A stretch of DNA of 64,000 nt from Anaerotruncus colihominis (GCA_025146135.1 CP102255.1:1426001-1490000); one strand, 5' to 3'. Shown: positions 26,733-36,387, numbered from the stretch's first letter. Program-made: numbers and translations. The notes: generated by a model not told the origin, from the letters alone.

Positions 26733-27040
26733 AATGGAATTTTAAAATTTTTGTTTTGATGCAGTGCAAATAAAGATAAAAAATTCCCCGTTAAGAGGGT
26801 ATTGCGATAAGAAAATATCCTGTAGGGGCGCATACTATGCGCTTGTGGGCGGCTGACAGCCGCCTCTGTGGGGATTCTTACAGCAATGATTTTAAGCTGT
26901 GTGCTTTTTATTGCACTTGAGAACCTTCGGCTTGTGTCAGGGGGTTCAGAAAGAACCTATAAAAAATTGGACATCCGTGCCGGTAACTGCACGGATGTCC
27001 AATTTTTTATAGGTTATAGTAAAGCGTGTAATCGGTGTGT
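26733..27040. other. Intergenic region with palindromes, no gene seen
   Basis: The stretch after yqeG contains a short repeat-like palindromic segment (tgtaggggcgcatactatgcgc near 26821 in part) of a type common in gut Clostridia, a short open frame of about 88 codons from 26868 with no ribosome binding site and no recognisable product, and the large hairpin listed separately. Confidence 0.5.
26954..27015. terminator. 27-bp perfect inverted repeat, bidirectional terminator
   Basis: Left arm 26954-26980 and right arm 26989-27015 are perfectly complementary with an eight-base loop. A6 and T6 tracts lie within the arms, so it can terminate in both directions: yqeG on plus and the FGGY kinase on minus, whose stop is 26 bases away. 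Confidence 0.85.
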
Positions 27041-28633
27041 TTATGCTTTTAAACTCTCCACCGCCTGGCGTTCCACTGCCAGACCGCAGCGATACTGCCT
27101 CATGAACTGGTTGAAACCCTCCACATCCTGCTGACGGGGTTCCAAGGTAACTACGGTCTGGCCGGCAAAAATCTGGTTGTCAAGGTAATCCTCCAGTGAT
27201 TGTCCGGATTTTTTCTCTACCAGATAGGCTGCCAGCAGGGCCATACCCCAGGGACCGCCTTCGCCGGCAGTTTCCATGACAGAAACGCAGGTTGCGGTGG
27301 CGGCAGCCAGGATACGCTGGCCGACTTCCGGAGTCTTAAAGAAGCCGCCGTGGCCCATCAGCCGATGGACAGCTACATGCTCCTCAGACAGAAGATCCAT
27401 CCCGATCTTCAGCGTAGCCAGGGCGGAGTAGAGGTGGGCTCTCATGAAGTTGGGAAAGTCAAATTGGGACCAAGGAGTGCGTACCAATAGAGGGCGGCCC
27501 TCCATTAATCCGCTGATTGGTTCACCGGACAGGTAATTATAAAGAGTCAGCCCGCCGGCATCCTCCCTACCAGCCAGAGCGGAGTGAAACATAGCGGAGA
27601 AAACAGTATCCATGTCAGGGACCTGCCCCAAAGCCTCCAGGAATCCCTTAAATACCTGTGCCCAGGCATTGATCTCATTGGTACAGTTGTTGCAATGAAC
27701 CATGGCTACTGGCTGTCCAGATGGGGTGGTGACCATATCAATCTCAGAATAGACCTTGGACAAGGGCTTCTCCAGCACGATCATAGCAAACACACTGGTA
27801 CCTGCGGACACATTGCCGGTGCAGGGAACGACAGTGTTGGTAGCAACCATGCCAGTACCCGCGTCTCCTTCAGGGGGAGCCAGAGGAACGCCAGGGGACA
27901 AAAGGCCGGCAGGGTCCAAAAGTTTAGCTCCCTCTGGGGTGAGGGTTCCGGCGGGCTGGCCGGCGTGGAGAACCTGCGGCAGAATCTCCCGTATTTTCCA
28001 TGGATAGTGCTTCTCAGCCACCAGGGCGTCGAAGGCGTCTGCCATTGTCTGATCATAGTCCCCGGTGCGGCTATCGATAGGGAACATGCCGCTGGCCTCC
28101 CCGACTCCGATTGCCTGACAGCCGGTGAGCCTGTAGTGGACGTATCCCGCCAGGGTGGTAAGACAGCGGATATCCTTGACATGTTCCTCATCATTGAGGA
28201 TGGCTTGATAGAGGTGGGCGATAGACCATCGTTGAGGAATGTTGAACTGGAAACGCTCCGTTAAAATCCTGGCGGCCTGTCCGGTGATGGTGTTGCGCCA
28301 GGTGCGGAAGGGGACTAGCAGTTCTCCGTTTTTATCCAAGGCCATGTAGCCGTGCATCATAGCGGAGAAGCCCATAGCGGCTATGGAAGTAAGTTCCACG
28401 CCGTATTGGGTGAATACATTGCCGCGCAGCTTGGCGTAAGCCTTTTGGAGTCCTGTCCATACATCTTCCATGCGGTAGGACCATATACCATCCTCCAACC
28501 GATTCTCCCAACTGTGCTCGCCCGAGGCTAGGGGGGAGTGATCAGAGCCAATGAGTACGGCTTTGATGCGGGTAGAACCTAACTCGATACCCAGGCAGCA
28601 GCGGCCTTGGGCAATATCTTTTGCTTCATTCAT
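27041..28633 (-). CDS. FGGY-family carbohydrate kinase (xylulokinase-like)
   Basis: A 530-residue sugar kinase of the FGGY family. ATP-binding elements are [13 protein letters not shown] near the N-terminus and [12 protein letters not shown] in the middle; the C-terminal [19 protein letters not shown] is the FGGY signature region. It phosphorylates a sugar or sugar alcohol; xylulose, ribulose or similar are possible. On the minus strand it is downstream of the LacI-type regulator gene and next to a TRAP importer and aldolase, suggesting use of a sugar acid or derivative. Ribosome binding site ggcctctccctatg reads as gggagaggcc-type on the complementary strand. Confidence 0.85.
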   Translation of the reverse strand: MNEAKDIAQGRCCLGIELGSTRIKAVLIGSDHSPLASGEHSWENRLEDGIWSYRMEDVWTGLQKAYAKLRGNVFTQYGVELTSIAAMGFSAMMHGYMALDKNGELLVPFRTWRNTITGQAARILTERFQFNIPQRWSIAHLYQAILNDEEHVKDIRCLTTLAGYVHYRLTGCQAIGVGEASGMFPIDSRTGDYDQTMADAFDALVAEKHYPWKIREILPQVLHAGQPAGTLTPEGAKLLDPAGLLSPGVPLAPPEGDAGTGMVATNTVVPCTGNVSAGTSVFAMIVLEKPLSKVYSEIDMVTTPSGQPVAMVHCNNCTNEINAWAQVFKGFLEALGQVPDMDTVFSAMFHSALAGREDAGGLTLYNYLSGEPISGLMEGRPLLVRTPWSQFDFPNFMRAHLYSALATLKIGMDLLSEEHVAVHRLMGHGGFFKTPEVGQRILAAATATCVSVMETAGEGGPWGMALLAAYLVEKKSGQSLEDYLDNQIFAGQTVVTLEPRQQDVEGFNQFMRQYRCGLAVERQAVESLKA

Positions 28634-28696
28634 AGGGAGAGGCCTCCTTTAGATGTTTTTCCCATAGATTGCTGAATAAACTAAGGTAAATTGGCT

Positions 28697-28716
28697 TTCC
28701 GCGCCGCAGGCGGCGC
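28697..28716. terminator. GC-rich hairpin between LacI-type gene and kinase
   Basis: ccgcgccgc / gcggcgcgg with a two-base centre; no clear T tract. It may slow transcription between the two minus-strand genes. Confidence 0.35.
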
Positions 28717-28763
28717 GGGGCCGTTTGATTAAATACGTCTGTCCGCGGAACGGGCAGATGCGC

Positions 28764-28788
28764 AAAAAACAGTTGTTTTACAACCGTT
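28764..28788 (-). terminator. Intrinsic terminator of the LacI-type gene
   Basis: On the minus strand a nine-pair stem (aacggttgt / acaactgtt, one G-U) with an AAA loop is followed by six T, immediately after the stop codon. Confidence 0.75.
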
Positions 28789-28790
28789 TT

Positions 28791-29801
28791 TTATTTTTCT
28801 GCGATGTTGCGTACACTGCTGCGTTCCTTCAGACTGGGGGAGTAGACGATGCGGAAACGGCGGCCGAGCAGGTTATCCTGCCGCTGTAAAAAGACATCGG
28901 CGGCGGAGAGTCCCATGGCCACCGGGTCACAACTGATAGTGGTCAGGTCCAGCCCTTCCTCGTCTACCAGATCAGAGTCATCAAAGCACAAAATGCTGTA
29001 ATCCTCGGGCACTCGCCGTCCCGCGTCCCGCAGACGGCGCACCATTCCTGCGGCCATATAGTCGTTGCCCACAAATACAGCGGTGCAGGGTTTTTCTTGA
29101 GCCAACAGCCAGTCGGCAAATTTTCGTCCGCTCTCCCGGGTGTTGTCCCCGTATACCATATCCAAGCTGGAAAAGGACAGGCCATAGTTTTGCAGCCCCT
29201 CCGAGAAACCCCGGCAGCGGTCAGATGCGGTCCCGGAACCCTTTACTCCAGTGAGCATAGCTATATGGCGGTGCCCCCGCTCCCAGAGATACTGCGCTGC
29301 CATATAGCCTCCCCGATAGTTGTCGATACGCACCGTATCCAGATCCAGGGCGGAGATATAGCGGTTGACCAGTACAATGGGAATAGATGAGCTTTGCAGC
29401 AATTGTATGATTTCCTCTGTTGCGGTCACAGTAATCATAATGATGCCGGAATAGCCGTTTTCCATGGCGCGGCGCATGGCTGCCAGCTCCCGGTTGGCAT
29501 CCAAACCACAGTGGCACAGTACAACCGTATACCCCAAAGGGTCCAGCCCCTCACAGATGCCTTTAACCACCTTGGAATAAAAGTAATTCGAAATGTCGCT
29601 GACAATGACAAGCACCGCTTTGGACACAAAGCCCTTTCCCAACAACATATCATCTCCGTCGGTAATCCCAAGCTCCTGCATAGCGTTGCGGATCTTCTGC
29701 ATGGTTTGCGGCTTTACCTTGGCGCTATTGGTAAAGGCACGGGAAACGGTAGCGTAGGACACCCCTGCCCGTTCAGCAATGGTCTTTTGTAGAATGATCA
29801 T
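28791..29801 (-). CDS. LacI-family transcriptional regulator
   Basis: A 336-residue LacI/GalR regulator. The N-terminal helix-turn-helix reads TIAERAGVSYATVSRAF with the following hinge; the rest is a periplasmic-binding-like sensor domain (VLVIVSDISNYFYSKVVKGI, DNYRGGYMAAQYL, FVGNDYMAAGMV). ATG 29801 has ggtgggga upstream on the minus strand; GTG 29819 lies within that site. Divergent from the TRAP importer operon, which it probably represses through the palindromes in the shared 281-base control region. Confidence 0.9.
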   Translation of the reverse strand: MIILQKTIAERAGVSYATVSRAFTNSAKVKPQTMQKIRNAMQELGITDGDDMLLGKGFVSKAVLVIVSDISNYFYSKVVKGICEGLDPLGYTVVLCHCGLDANRELAAMRRAMENGYSGIIMITVTATEEIIQLLQSSSIPIVLVNRYISALDLDTVRIDNYRGGYMAAQYLWERGHRHIAMLTGVKGSGTASDRCRGFSEGLQNYGLSFSSLDMVYGDNTRESGRKFADWLLAQEKPCTAVFVGNDYMAAGMVRRLRDAGRRVPEDYSILCFDDSDLVDEEGLDLTTISCDPVAMGLSAADVFLQRQDNLLGRRFRIVYSPSLKERSSVRNIAEK

Positions 29802-29871
29802 GGCAATTCTGCTCCCCACCTGTATTTTACTTTTCTATCATAAGATTTCCCTTTCAAAAAAGCAAGGTTAT

Positions 29872-29935
29872 TTTCATGAAATTTCTGAAATTAATGAAAT
29901 TAGATAGACGGTTTTTGGGGAATATGATATATTCA
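29872..29935. promoter_or_regulatory. Candidate operators in the LacI/TRAP control region
   Basis: Two dyads stand out: tttcatgaaa (29872-29881) followed by related gaaattaatgaaatt, and gaatatgatatattc (near 29920-29934). Such short AT-rich palindromes between a LacI-type gene and its divergent operon are typical operators; assignment is inference. Confidence 0.4.
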
Positions 29936-30082
29936 TGATGTCATCGCGGTGGAATTTTGTTGAATTATGAGGATATTGTCCAAAATATTCTCACTTCACT
30001 CTATGGTGTGAAATGATTCCCATGCGAAGAATCGCACCACCCACATATCCTGTCGTTACAGATGAAAAGGAGGAACTCAAAT

Positions 30083-31132
30083 ATGAAGTGGAATCGAATT
30101 TTAGCGTTGGGTATGGGCACGGCTCTTTGCCTGTCTCTGATGGCCGGCTGCGGCTCCGGAGGCGATATTTCCAGCAGTGATATGCAGGAGGATGGATTTC
30201 CTGAATTGAACATCTCGCTGGCTCACTCCGCCGCCACCAGTCACGCGCATAATACCGCTGCTCAGACGTTTGCCGATATTGTTTCGGAACAGACCGGCGG
30301 GAAGGTCACAGTCACCATCTATCCCGCCAGCGAACTGGGGGACCAGCCCGCTCTCATCGAGAGCTGTTATACCGATGGCGATGTGGATATGGTCATCGCC
30401 TCCCAAAGCAATATGGCCACCTATATGCCAAAACTCAATGCCTTGGCCGCTCCATTCCTCTTTGACAGCTACGACCATGCCCATAAGGTCATGGACGATT
30501 ATGTGCTGGACTGGATTAATGAGGATGTGGGAACGCAGATGAATATGCATGCCCTGGCTATGTTTGACTACGGTTTCCGCCATGTCACGACCAACGACAT
30601 CGTGGTCAACTCCGCTGATGATTTAAACGGCGTCAAGATCCGGGTCCCCGGATCCGCCGGGCTTCTGGCCACCTTTGACGCGCTTGGATGCAACACACAG
30701 ACCATCGCCTATTCCGAACTGTACCAGTCCTTAAAGCAGGGGGTCGTAGCGGCTGAGGAGAACCCTGTGGCCACCATCCTAGCAGACTCCTATTTTGAGT
30801 GTCAAAACCAACTGGCTCTCACCGGTCATTTCTTTGATGTGCAAACCCTGCTGATAAACAAGTCGCTGTGGGAGTCTATGAGTCCCGAGCTTCAGCAGAT
30901 CATTCAGAATGCCGCTCTTGAGGCGCAGCAGGTCACCCGGAACCTCATCGCTGATGGTGAGGATGCGGACATAGAGGCGCTGAAAGATAAGGGAATGAAC
31001 GTAACCACACCGGATAAGCAGTCCTTTATAGATAAAATGGCCCCGGCCTATGAAGAAATAGCCTCCCTGTGCGGTCAGGATGAGCTGGATAACCTGATGG
31101 CTGCCGCAAAGGCCGCTTCAGAGAGCGCCTGA
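30083..31132 (+). CDS. TRAP transporter substrate-binding lipoprotein (DctP-like)
   Basis: A 349-residue DctP-family binding protein. The signal peptide ends LMAGC with lipidated Cys23. Family features are the NISLAHSAATSHAHN start, GKVTVTIYPASELGDQ, DLNGVKIRVPGS (with the Arg that usually salt-bridges the ligand carboxylate) and QGVVAAEENPVATI. It would bind a carboxylated sugar or organic acid. aaggagg at 30067-30073 sets ATG 30083; the ATG at 30062 has no ribosome binding site. Confidence 0.93.
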   Translation: MKWNRILALGMGTALCLSLMAGCGSGGDISSSDMQEDGFPELNISLAHSAATSHAHNTAAQTFADIVSEQTGGKVTVTIYPASELGDQPALIESCYTDGDVDMVIASQSNMATYMPKLNALAAPFLFDSYDHAHKVMDDYVLDWINEDVGTQMNMHALAMFDYGFRHVTTNDIVVNSADDLNGVKIRVPGSAGLLATFDALGCNTQTIAYSELYQSLKQGVVAAEENPVATILADSYFECQNQLALTGHFFDVQTLLINKSLWESMSPELQQIIQNAALEAQQVTRNLIADGEDADIEALKDKGMNVTTPDKQSFIDKMAPAYEEIASLCGQDELDNLMAAAKAASESA

Positions 31133-31211
31133 ATCACAGCTAAAGGACCCGCAGCGCCATTTGCCGCCGGCGCGGCATCTTTACGGCTGAAAGGAGAGTG
31201 AGATTACCCCC

Positions 31212-32516
31212 ATGATTATGTTTGTTATGTTTATTGCGGTACTGGCGGTGCTGTTCATTGGCGTATCCACCGCGTGCAGTATGGCCTTGGTTTCCGTAGG
31301 CGCCTATTTTTCTCTGGGAGAGGCCACGATGTCCAACATGATGTCTTTGCCGCAGGGGATGTTTAACCAGGTCAGCGGCATAACTTTGATGTCCATTCCA
31401 TTTTTCCTGCTCATGGGCAATTTTATGAATGCCGGCGGTATTTCCCAAGACCTGTTTGGCTTTGCCCGTGCCTGCCTGGGCCATCGCTGGGGCGGTCTGG
31501 CTAATGCTGCCATTGTCTCCTGCATGGTCATGTCCGCGATGTCTGGCTCCGCTGCCGCGGTGGCCGCTGGCATCGGTATGATCGCTATTTCTGAGATGCG
31601 CAAGACCGGATATGAACAGTCCTTTTCCTGCGCGACTATCGCTGCATCGGGCGGTCTGGGACCCATCATTCCTCCCAGCATCACCATGATCCTGTTTGCC
31701 AGTATGATTTCGGACCCCAAGGTGGGGGTTTCAGTCAACGATTTGTTTATGGGCGGAGCCATCCCCGGAGTGCTTATCGGCATCATGTTTATCACCTATG
31801 CCAGTTTCGCCTGCAAAAAGCGAAATTTTGGTAAAGTATCTCCTGTCCCGATGAAAGAACGTCTGCGTTACTTCGGTAAGGCCATTTGGGCGCTGTTTAC
31901 TCCAGTGATCGTGCTGGGCGGCATGTTCGGCGGCTTGTTTACCGCTACAGAAGCTGCCGCGGTAGCAGCTCTGTACGCTGCCCTATTGGGGATATTCAAG
32001 TATCGCAAGATTAAGCTGAAGGATTTCCCCCATATCTTTTGGATTACCGCCAAATCCTCCGCACAAATTATGTTCGTCATTGCCACCGCTTCTTTTTTCC
32101 AGTACGTCCTGCTGCGTACCCGCATTCCCCAGCAAGCGGTAAATGCGATTGTCAGCGTTTTTGGCAGCATAGTTCCGGTCCTGCTTATTATTATTTTGAT
32201 GCTGGTTATTATGGGCTGTTTTATGGAGGGAACCGCTATTCTAATGATCACTGTCCCCATTTTCGTCCCTCTGGCCCAAGCTTATAACTACAGTATCATT
32301 CAACTGGCCGTGGTGATGTGTATATCTCTGTCTGTAGGCGTGATTACTCCTCCTGTGGGCCTGAACTTATATGTGTTGTCCAGCATTACTGGGGAAAAGG
32401 TTATGCGAATTGCCAAAGAAGCAGTCCCCTTTGTACTTATTATGATTACGGTAGCTCTGCTGGCCGCTTTTATCAGCCCGTTATCACTGTTCCTGCCCGG
32501 TTTGGGTTCTGTGTAA
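31212..32516 (+). CDS. TRAP transporter large permease (DctM-like)
   Basis: A 434-residue membrane protein with about 12 hydrophobic segments and DctM signatures (SMPFFLLMGNFM-like IPFFLLMGNFMNAGG; GGLGPIIPPSI; TPPVGLNLYV). It forms the ion-coupled channel for the ligand captured by the binding protein. The gene precedes the small subunit, the reverse of the common DctP-Q-M order. Start ATG 31212 lies shortly after a ggagagtg site. Confidence 0.93.
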   Translation: MIMFVMFIAVLAVLFIGVSTACSMALVSVGAYFSLGEATMSNMMSLPQGMFNQVSGITLMSIPFFLLMGNFMNAGGISQDLFGFARACLGHRWGGLANAAIVSCMVMSAMSGSAAAVAAGIGMIAISEMRKTGYEQSFSCATIAASGGLGPIIPPSITMILFASMISDPKVGVSVNDLFMGGAIPGVLIGIMFITYASFACKKRNFGKVSPVPMKERLRYFGKAIWALFTPVIVLGGMFGGLFTATEAAAVAALYAALLGIFKYRKIKLKDFPHIFWITAKSSAQIMFVIATASFFQYVLLRTRIPQQAVNAIVSVFGSIVPVLLIIILMLVIMGCFMEGTAILMITVPIFVPLAQAYNYSIIQLAVVMCISLSVGVITPPVGLNLYVLSSITGEKVMRIAKEAVPFVLIMITVALLAAFISPLSLFLPGLGSV

Positions 32517-32529
32517 GGAGGATTCCCCC

Positions 32530-33132
32530 ATGAAGTACTGGAATAAATTTGAGAACATTGTGGGCGTCCTGATGCGGAGCATTGCCTCTGTCTGCCTGGG
32601 GATTGTGTTTGCCCTGTTTATCCTCAACATTGCTACGCGCTTACCATTTATCACCTATAACCCCAAGTGGATTGATGAAACGATCCAATTTTTTCTGGTT
32701 TGGATGATTTTCCTGGGTTCGGCGGAGTTGGTCCGCACCAGAGGCCATTTTGTGGTGGATATTCTCACTGACCACTTTCACGGTACCGCTACAGGGCGGG
32801 TTCTGGCGGTGATCTCCACCGCCCTGATGTTGGTGACCTATGCCGTAATCTTCTATTTTGGCGTCCGTCTTTGCATGAAATCGGACGCCGCGATGTACAC
32901 CCTGCACTTTATGAAGAAAAGCTACTTTTACTCCTGTATCCCTGTTTCCGCCTTCTTTATGGCGCTCTTTACCATGCGTGATCTGATTTTCTGCGTCATG
33001 GATATTGTTACCCACGGCGCGGTCACTCGCCGGTTGGATGCAGAAAAGGCTGAGGCTATGAAGCAGGATGATGACGCTAAGGCCATTGCTGAAGCGGCTC
33101 AGGCTCTGAAACAAGATCAGGAGCCCCAATAG
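32530..33132 (+). CDS. TRAP transporter small permease (DctQ-like)
   Basis: A 200-residue protein with four membrane helices (WIDETIQFFLVWMIFLGSAELVR contains the DctQ family motif) and a charged, Ala/Glu/Gln-rich cytoplasmic tail. It supports the large permease. aaggagg lies just upstream, 13 bases after the DctM stop. Confidence 0.9.
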   Translation: MKYWNKFENIVGVLMRSIASVCLGIVFALFILNIATRLPFITYNPKWIDETIQFFLVWMIFLGSAELVRTRGHFVVDILTDHFHGTATGRVLAVISTALMLVTYAVIFYFGVRLCMKSDAAMYTLHFMKKSYFYSCIPVSAFFMALFTMRDLIFCVMDIVTHGAVTRRLDAEKAEAMKQDDDAKAIAEAAQALKQDQEPQ

Positions 33133-33193
33133 TAAGCCATGGTGCGGGATACCGCACCGTCACATGAATTATGAAAAAGGAAACGGTTATATT

Positions 33194-34006
33194 ATGAAAC
33201 TTGATCACATTCGTGAAAAAATGGAATCCGGGCAGTTGTGTTTCGGCACCCACTGTTCCACTACTGAACCTTGGTATTATGAAATGTGTGGTTTTTTAGG
33301 TTATGATTATGTATGGATTGACAACGAGCATGCGGGCATGACCATGCCAATGGTGCAAAACGCTATCGTGGCTACCAACGCCGGCGGCTGCGCCGCTTTT
33401 GTCCGGGTACAGAACCACGACATTTCCAATGTCAAGCCTGTGCTGGAGGTAGGGACGGATGGTATCATTTTCCCTATGGTAAATACGCCCCAGGAGGCGG
33501 AACACTGTGTTTCTGTATGTACTTATCCGCTTCGGGGAGTAAGGGGGTTTGGACCTCTGCGCGCCATCCAATACGGCAATATGCCCTTGGAGAAATATCT
33601 GGCTCAGGCCGACCGCAGCGTGTTGAAGCTACTCCAGTGTGAACACGTAGACGGCGTTAACCGCTTGGATGAGATCTTGGAGGTTCCCGGGGTGGACGGC
33701 ATCATCTGCGGTCCCATGGACTTATCCGCTTCCATCGGTAAGATGGGACAGCTTACCGACCCTGAAGTGGTAGGGCTGATGCAGAAGATCATTGATACCT
33801 GCAAGGCCCACCACATTCCGTTTGGCATATCCATCGGCGTCAATTATGATTTGATAAAGTTTTGGATTGATCAGGGCGCGACCTTTGCCTCTATGGGAAC
33901 TCCGGCCGATTATTTCTGGTGTATGAGCCAACAGGCAGTGGCAAAGGCACGGACGTTCGAGGCCCAGCGCAGCCATTCAGGGATTTCCCAGCTTCCGAAC
34001 AAATAA
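33194..34006 (+). CDS. HpcH/HpaI aldolase-family protein
   Basis: A 270-residue class II aldolase of the HpcH/HpaI family, which splits 2-keto-3-deoxy sugar acids and similar compounds to pyruvate plus an aldehyde. The metal-site signatures are visible: VWIDNEHAGMT with Glu45 and His46, GVRGFGP, and GPMDLSASIG. The start is uncertain: ATG 33194 begins MKLDHIREKM as in the family, ATG 33164 would add ten residues. It fits a pathway of import (TRAP), phosphorylation (FGGY kinase) and cleavage. Confidence 0.9.
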   Translation: MKLDHIREKMESGQLCFGTHCSTTEPWYYEMCGFLGYDYVWIDNEHAGMTMPMVQNAIVATNAGGCAAFVRVQNHDISNVKPVLEVGTDGIIFPMVNTPQEAEHCVSVCTYPLRGVRGFGPLRAIQYGNMPLEKYLAQADRSVLKLLQCEHVDGVNRLDEILEVPGVDGIICGPMDLSASIGKMGQLTDPEVVGLMQKIIDTCKAHHIPFGISIGVNYDLIKFWIDQGATFASMGTPADYFWCMSQQAVAKARTFEAQRSHSGISQLPNK

Positions 34007-34017
34007 TTTAAAAAGCT

Positions 34018-34055
34018 GATAGGAGACACGGCTTTTCGTGTCTCCTATCTTTTTA
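34018..34055 (+). terminator. Intrinsic terminator of the TRAP/aldolase operon
   Basis: A perfect 13-bp stem (gataggagacacg / cgtgtctcctatc) with a six-base loop is followed by five T. Confidence 0.9.
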
Positions 34056-34420
34056 TCATACCAGATGTCTGCTGCTTTTAAACATCCCCATAGCGCCCAC
34101 GACTGGGAGGTGGTGGGCAAACGGTTCGCCCGAATTGAGCGCCGCGGTTATTGCGGGCGCTAGGCAGATGTCTTGGATCAACTGTTGCGCAGACGCGTGC
34201 GTTGAGACGGTGCAGCCCCATCAGGTATTCTCATGAAACCCGCACGATCGCGGGCGTTAAACCGGAGGATACCTATCTGATCGATGGGGGCCGGCGGGAG
34301 ATCATCACCCAAAGGGGAAGCTGGCCGCTCCGCGAAGTGTCACTGGACGGCGCCTCCATCAAGCGCCCGCTGGTTCTTAAAAAAGTTATCCGCCTATTGC
34401 GGTTGTTATGGCTGAAATAG
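34056..34420 (+). pseudogene. Unrecognised gene fragment, GC-rich relic
   Basis: An open frame of 89 codons from 34151 encodes, in its second half, an orderly segment (ETRTIAGVKPEDTYLIDGG, then GSWPLREVSLDGASIKRP) that looks like real protein but is not recognised. Its first 40 residues look like out-of-frame noise, there is no ribosome binding site, and a terminator-like hairpin (34388-34431) overlaps the end. It is probably the 3' remnant of a lost gene at the edge of the AT-rich island. Confidence 0.4.
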
Positions 34421-34431
34421 GCGGATTTTTG
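34388..34431 (+). terminator. Terminator-like hairpin after the relic
   Basis: An 11-bp stem atccgcctatt / aataggcggat followed by five T (34388-34398 with 34416-34426). Confidence 0.7.
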
Positions 34432-34680
34432 TTTAAGAAGGCGCCATGCCGAGAAAATCGAATAAGAGGAAGCAGGAATGCTCCTTTTTGGTTTGCGGGA
34501 TATATGCTCAGATATTGCAATACAGCGGTATTGCTTGGAGAGGTCTTGTGTAGTATAATATTAATCTGTGCAGAAAGCAAAATTTAATCCGGGAAAATAT
34601 TTTAGTGACCATTTTCGTTTTTGAACAAAATTAAGAAATAGATTTGCAAATTATTCCAGGCTGCATTGGGGGGATTTCTA

Positions 34681-34995
34681 GTGGATAAATTTAAACTGGT
34701 TTCGCCGTTTAAACCGACCGGAGACCAGCCGGAAGCGATTGAAAAATTAACACATGGAATCCTCGCGGGAGCGCATGAACAGACGCTTTTAGGCGTCACC
34801 GGTTCAGGCAAAACCTTCACAATGGCCAACATCATTGAGAGGGTAAACAGGCCCACTTTGATACTCGCCCACAACAAGACTTTGGCTGCTCAATTATGCT
34901 CGGAATTCCGTGAATTTTTCCCCGAAAATGCGGTGGAGTATTTTGTCTCCTACTATCATTATATAATTTACAAGCTGAAAAACTTGTGCATTTGA
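34681..34995 (+). pseudogene. uvrB: uvrB, N-terminal 92 codons only (truncated)
   Basis: UvrB is the damage-verifying helicase of nucleotide excision repair (normally about 660 residues). Here only the first domain is present: [14 protein letters not shown], Walker [11 protein letters not shown] (38-47), [14 protein letters not shown] and [11 protein letters not shown]. After codon 92 (base 34956) similarity to the expected DYYQPEAY stops, the DNA turns AT-rich, and the frame closes after 12 unrelated residues. The rest of uvrB is not found in the window. GTG 34681 follows ggggg. A functional copy must be elsewhere if this repair pathway works. Confidence 0.9.
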
Positions 34996-35547
34996 TATAA
35001 ATATTGTCATAATATATTGTAAAAATATTGTGATTTTAGACTGTATTTCAAATCTCGGACTAGACGCTATCAGATAGGATTAGTGACCAAATTATAAAAA
35101 AATTATATTTGGATGGTTGCACGTTTATATACTAAATATGTTCTGATAGCTTACTTATGGTAGAATCTTCATGATGGTTTAGGGGTATGAAGAGTTGTAA
35201 TACAAAGCTAATATTTGGCTGGATGCTGTCATGTTCTTTGTGTCAAATGAATTTGAGCTGATTGGAGAATGTATTTGATAGAAGCGGTAAGGTGAGTATT
35301 TTAAAGACTTGCAGACATGTATTGGATAATGCTTTCAGTAAGATTGTAATTACAAAGACTCTGCATGCATCGGAACCCTCCATGATCGTTACGACCATGG
35401 AGATTTTTTTGTTAGACAAGCTGTTTAGCTGAGTGTGGGTCTCATGAAGAAGTACTCATTTATTGATGGGAAGATTATTGATTATGGCAAGGGTAGGGAT
35501 AGTTGTCTTACCCTACTTTATTAGGATACAGCATTATGGGGATGTAG
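34996..35547. other. AT-rich stretch, no gene recognised
   Basis: The first part of the AT-rich island has no open frame with a ribosome binding site. It contains a short frame of 27 codons near 35444 (MKKYSFIDGKIIDYGKG) and a terminator-like hairpin. It looks like decayed coding sequence. Confidence 0.5.
35378..35411 (+). terminator. Terminator-like hairpin
   Basis: Stem ctccatg / catggag with an inner tcg / cga extension, followed by seven T. Confidence 0.65.
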
Positions 35548-35682
35548 GTGATAGATGATGGTATTTGCAGGGATAATACTCGTATGATTTATAGTGAAGA
35601 TACGATTTCAGGGTATGCAGATTATGCAACAGACTTTGTATTGATTACGGGGACCAATGATGCTATATCGGGATGGGAGTAG
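35548..35682 (+). CDS. Small hypothetical protein (44 aa)
   Basis: GTG 35548 to TAG 35682. Sequence MIDDGICRDNTRMIYSED onward is polar and unrecognised. The stop lies three bases before the next ATG, which suggests coupling, but the ribosome binding site is weak. It may be a fragment. Confidence 0.3.
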   Translation: MIDDGICRDNTRMIYSEDTISGYADYATDFVLITGTNDAISGWE

Positions 35683-35685
35683 CAA

Positions 35686-35955
35686 ATGAAGTATAAAGAT
35701 TATGAAATTGTTGAAGTGTCTCACGATGAAGAACTGAATATTATAAAAACACGCAAACCGAAAGGATTGTTTATTGAAAATACAAGAAGATGTATTATTA
35801 GTAATAATACTACAGGTGATGCATTCTGTGAGGAGTCTTTTAAAAAGGATAACTATCTGGCTTGGCTCACATGTGAGACGGTGTCAGTAGGTAGTGCAAT
35901 AAAGAAATATGCTATAATAACCACAGAGAGGTTGTTTATAGTAATTTTATGGTAA
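35686..35955 (+). CDS. Hypothetical protein (89 aa)
   Basis: Not recognised. It begins MKYKDYEIVEVSHDEELN and is charged, with a hydrophobic last third (KKYAIITTERLFIVILW). Upstream ggatgggag can serve as ribosome binding site. It is the first sizeable frame in the AT-rich island. Confidence 0.5.
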   Translation: MKYKDYEIVEVSHDEELNIIKTRKPKGLFIENTRRCIISNNTTGDAFCEESFKKDNYLAWLTCETVSVGSAIKKYAIITTERLFIVILW

Positions 35956-36073
35956 GGGCAATACGCGGAGAAGCAGCCTGCTTCTGCTACAATAGAATAT
36001 TTATGTCTGCCGTTTCACGGACAGGCTATGATAGGGATGAATGAAGCTGTTTATCGATTTATGGAGGTGCAGT

Positions 36074-36196
36074 ATGGAAGATTTTGTTGTGAGGGTAAAA
36101 CATCTGTTGGCAATGTGTGATGATGAACAAAAAAAGATTGTATATAAATATATAGAGGATGCGCTGAATGAGCTAAAGAGCTGTACTCACAACTAG
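36074..36196 (+). CDS. Small helical protein (40 aa)
   Basis: A short gene with a good ribosome binding site (ggaggt, nine bases before ATG 36074). Protein: MEDFVVRVKHLLAMCDDEQK, then a helix rich in Lys and Glu, ending CTHN. Function unknown. Similar tiny proteins occur on phages and plasmids of Clostridia. Confidence 0.5.
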   Translation: MEDFVVRVKHLLAMCDDEQKKIVYKYIEDALNELKSCTHN

Positions 36197-36387
36197 CAGG
36201 ATGGTTTAGTGAGATACAAGTTATATGATAATGTGTCGGATGTATGCAGAATATACAGGTTTCGTGACAATTTGTTGCGAGACCTGTTTTTCATTATTCT
36301 AGGGATAAGGACAGCTTTATTCAGGGTATTGGGCTGAATAAGAAAGATACATTTAACGTAGCTATAGACAAAAAATGGAGACTAACT

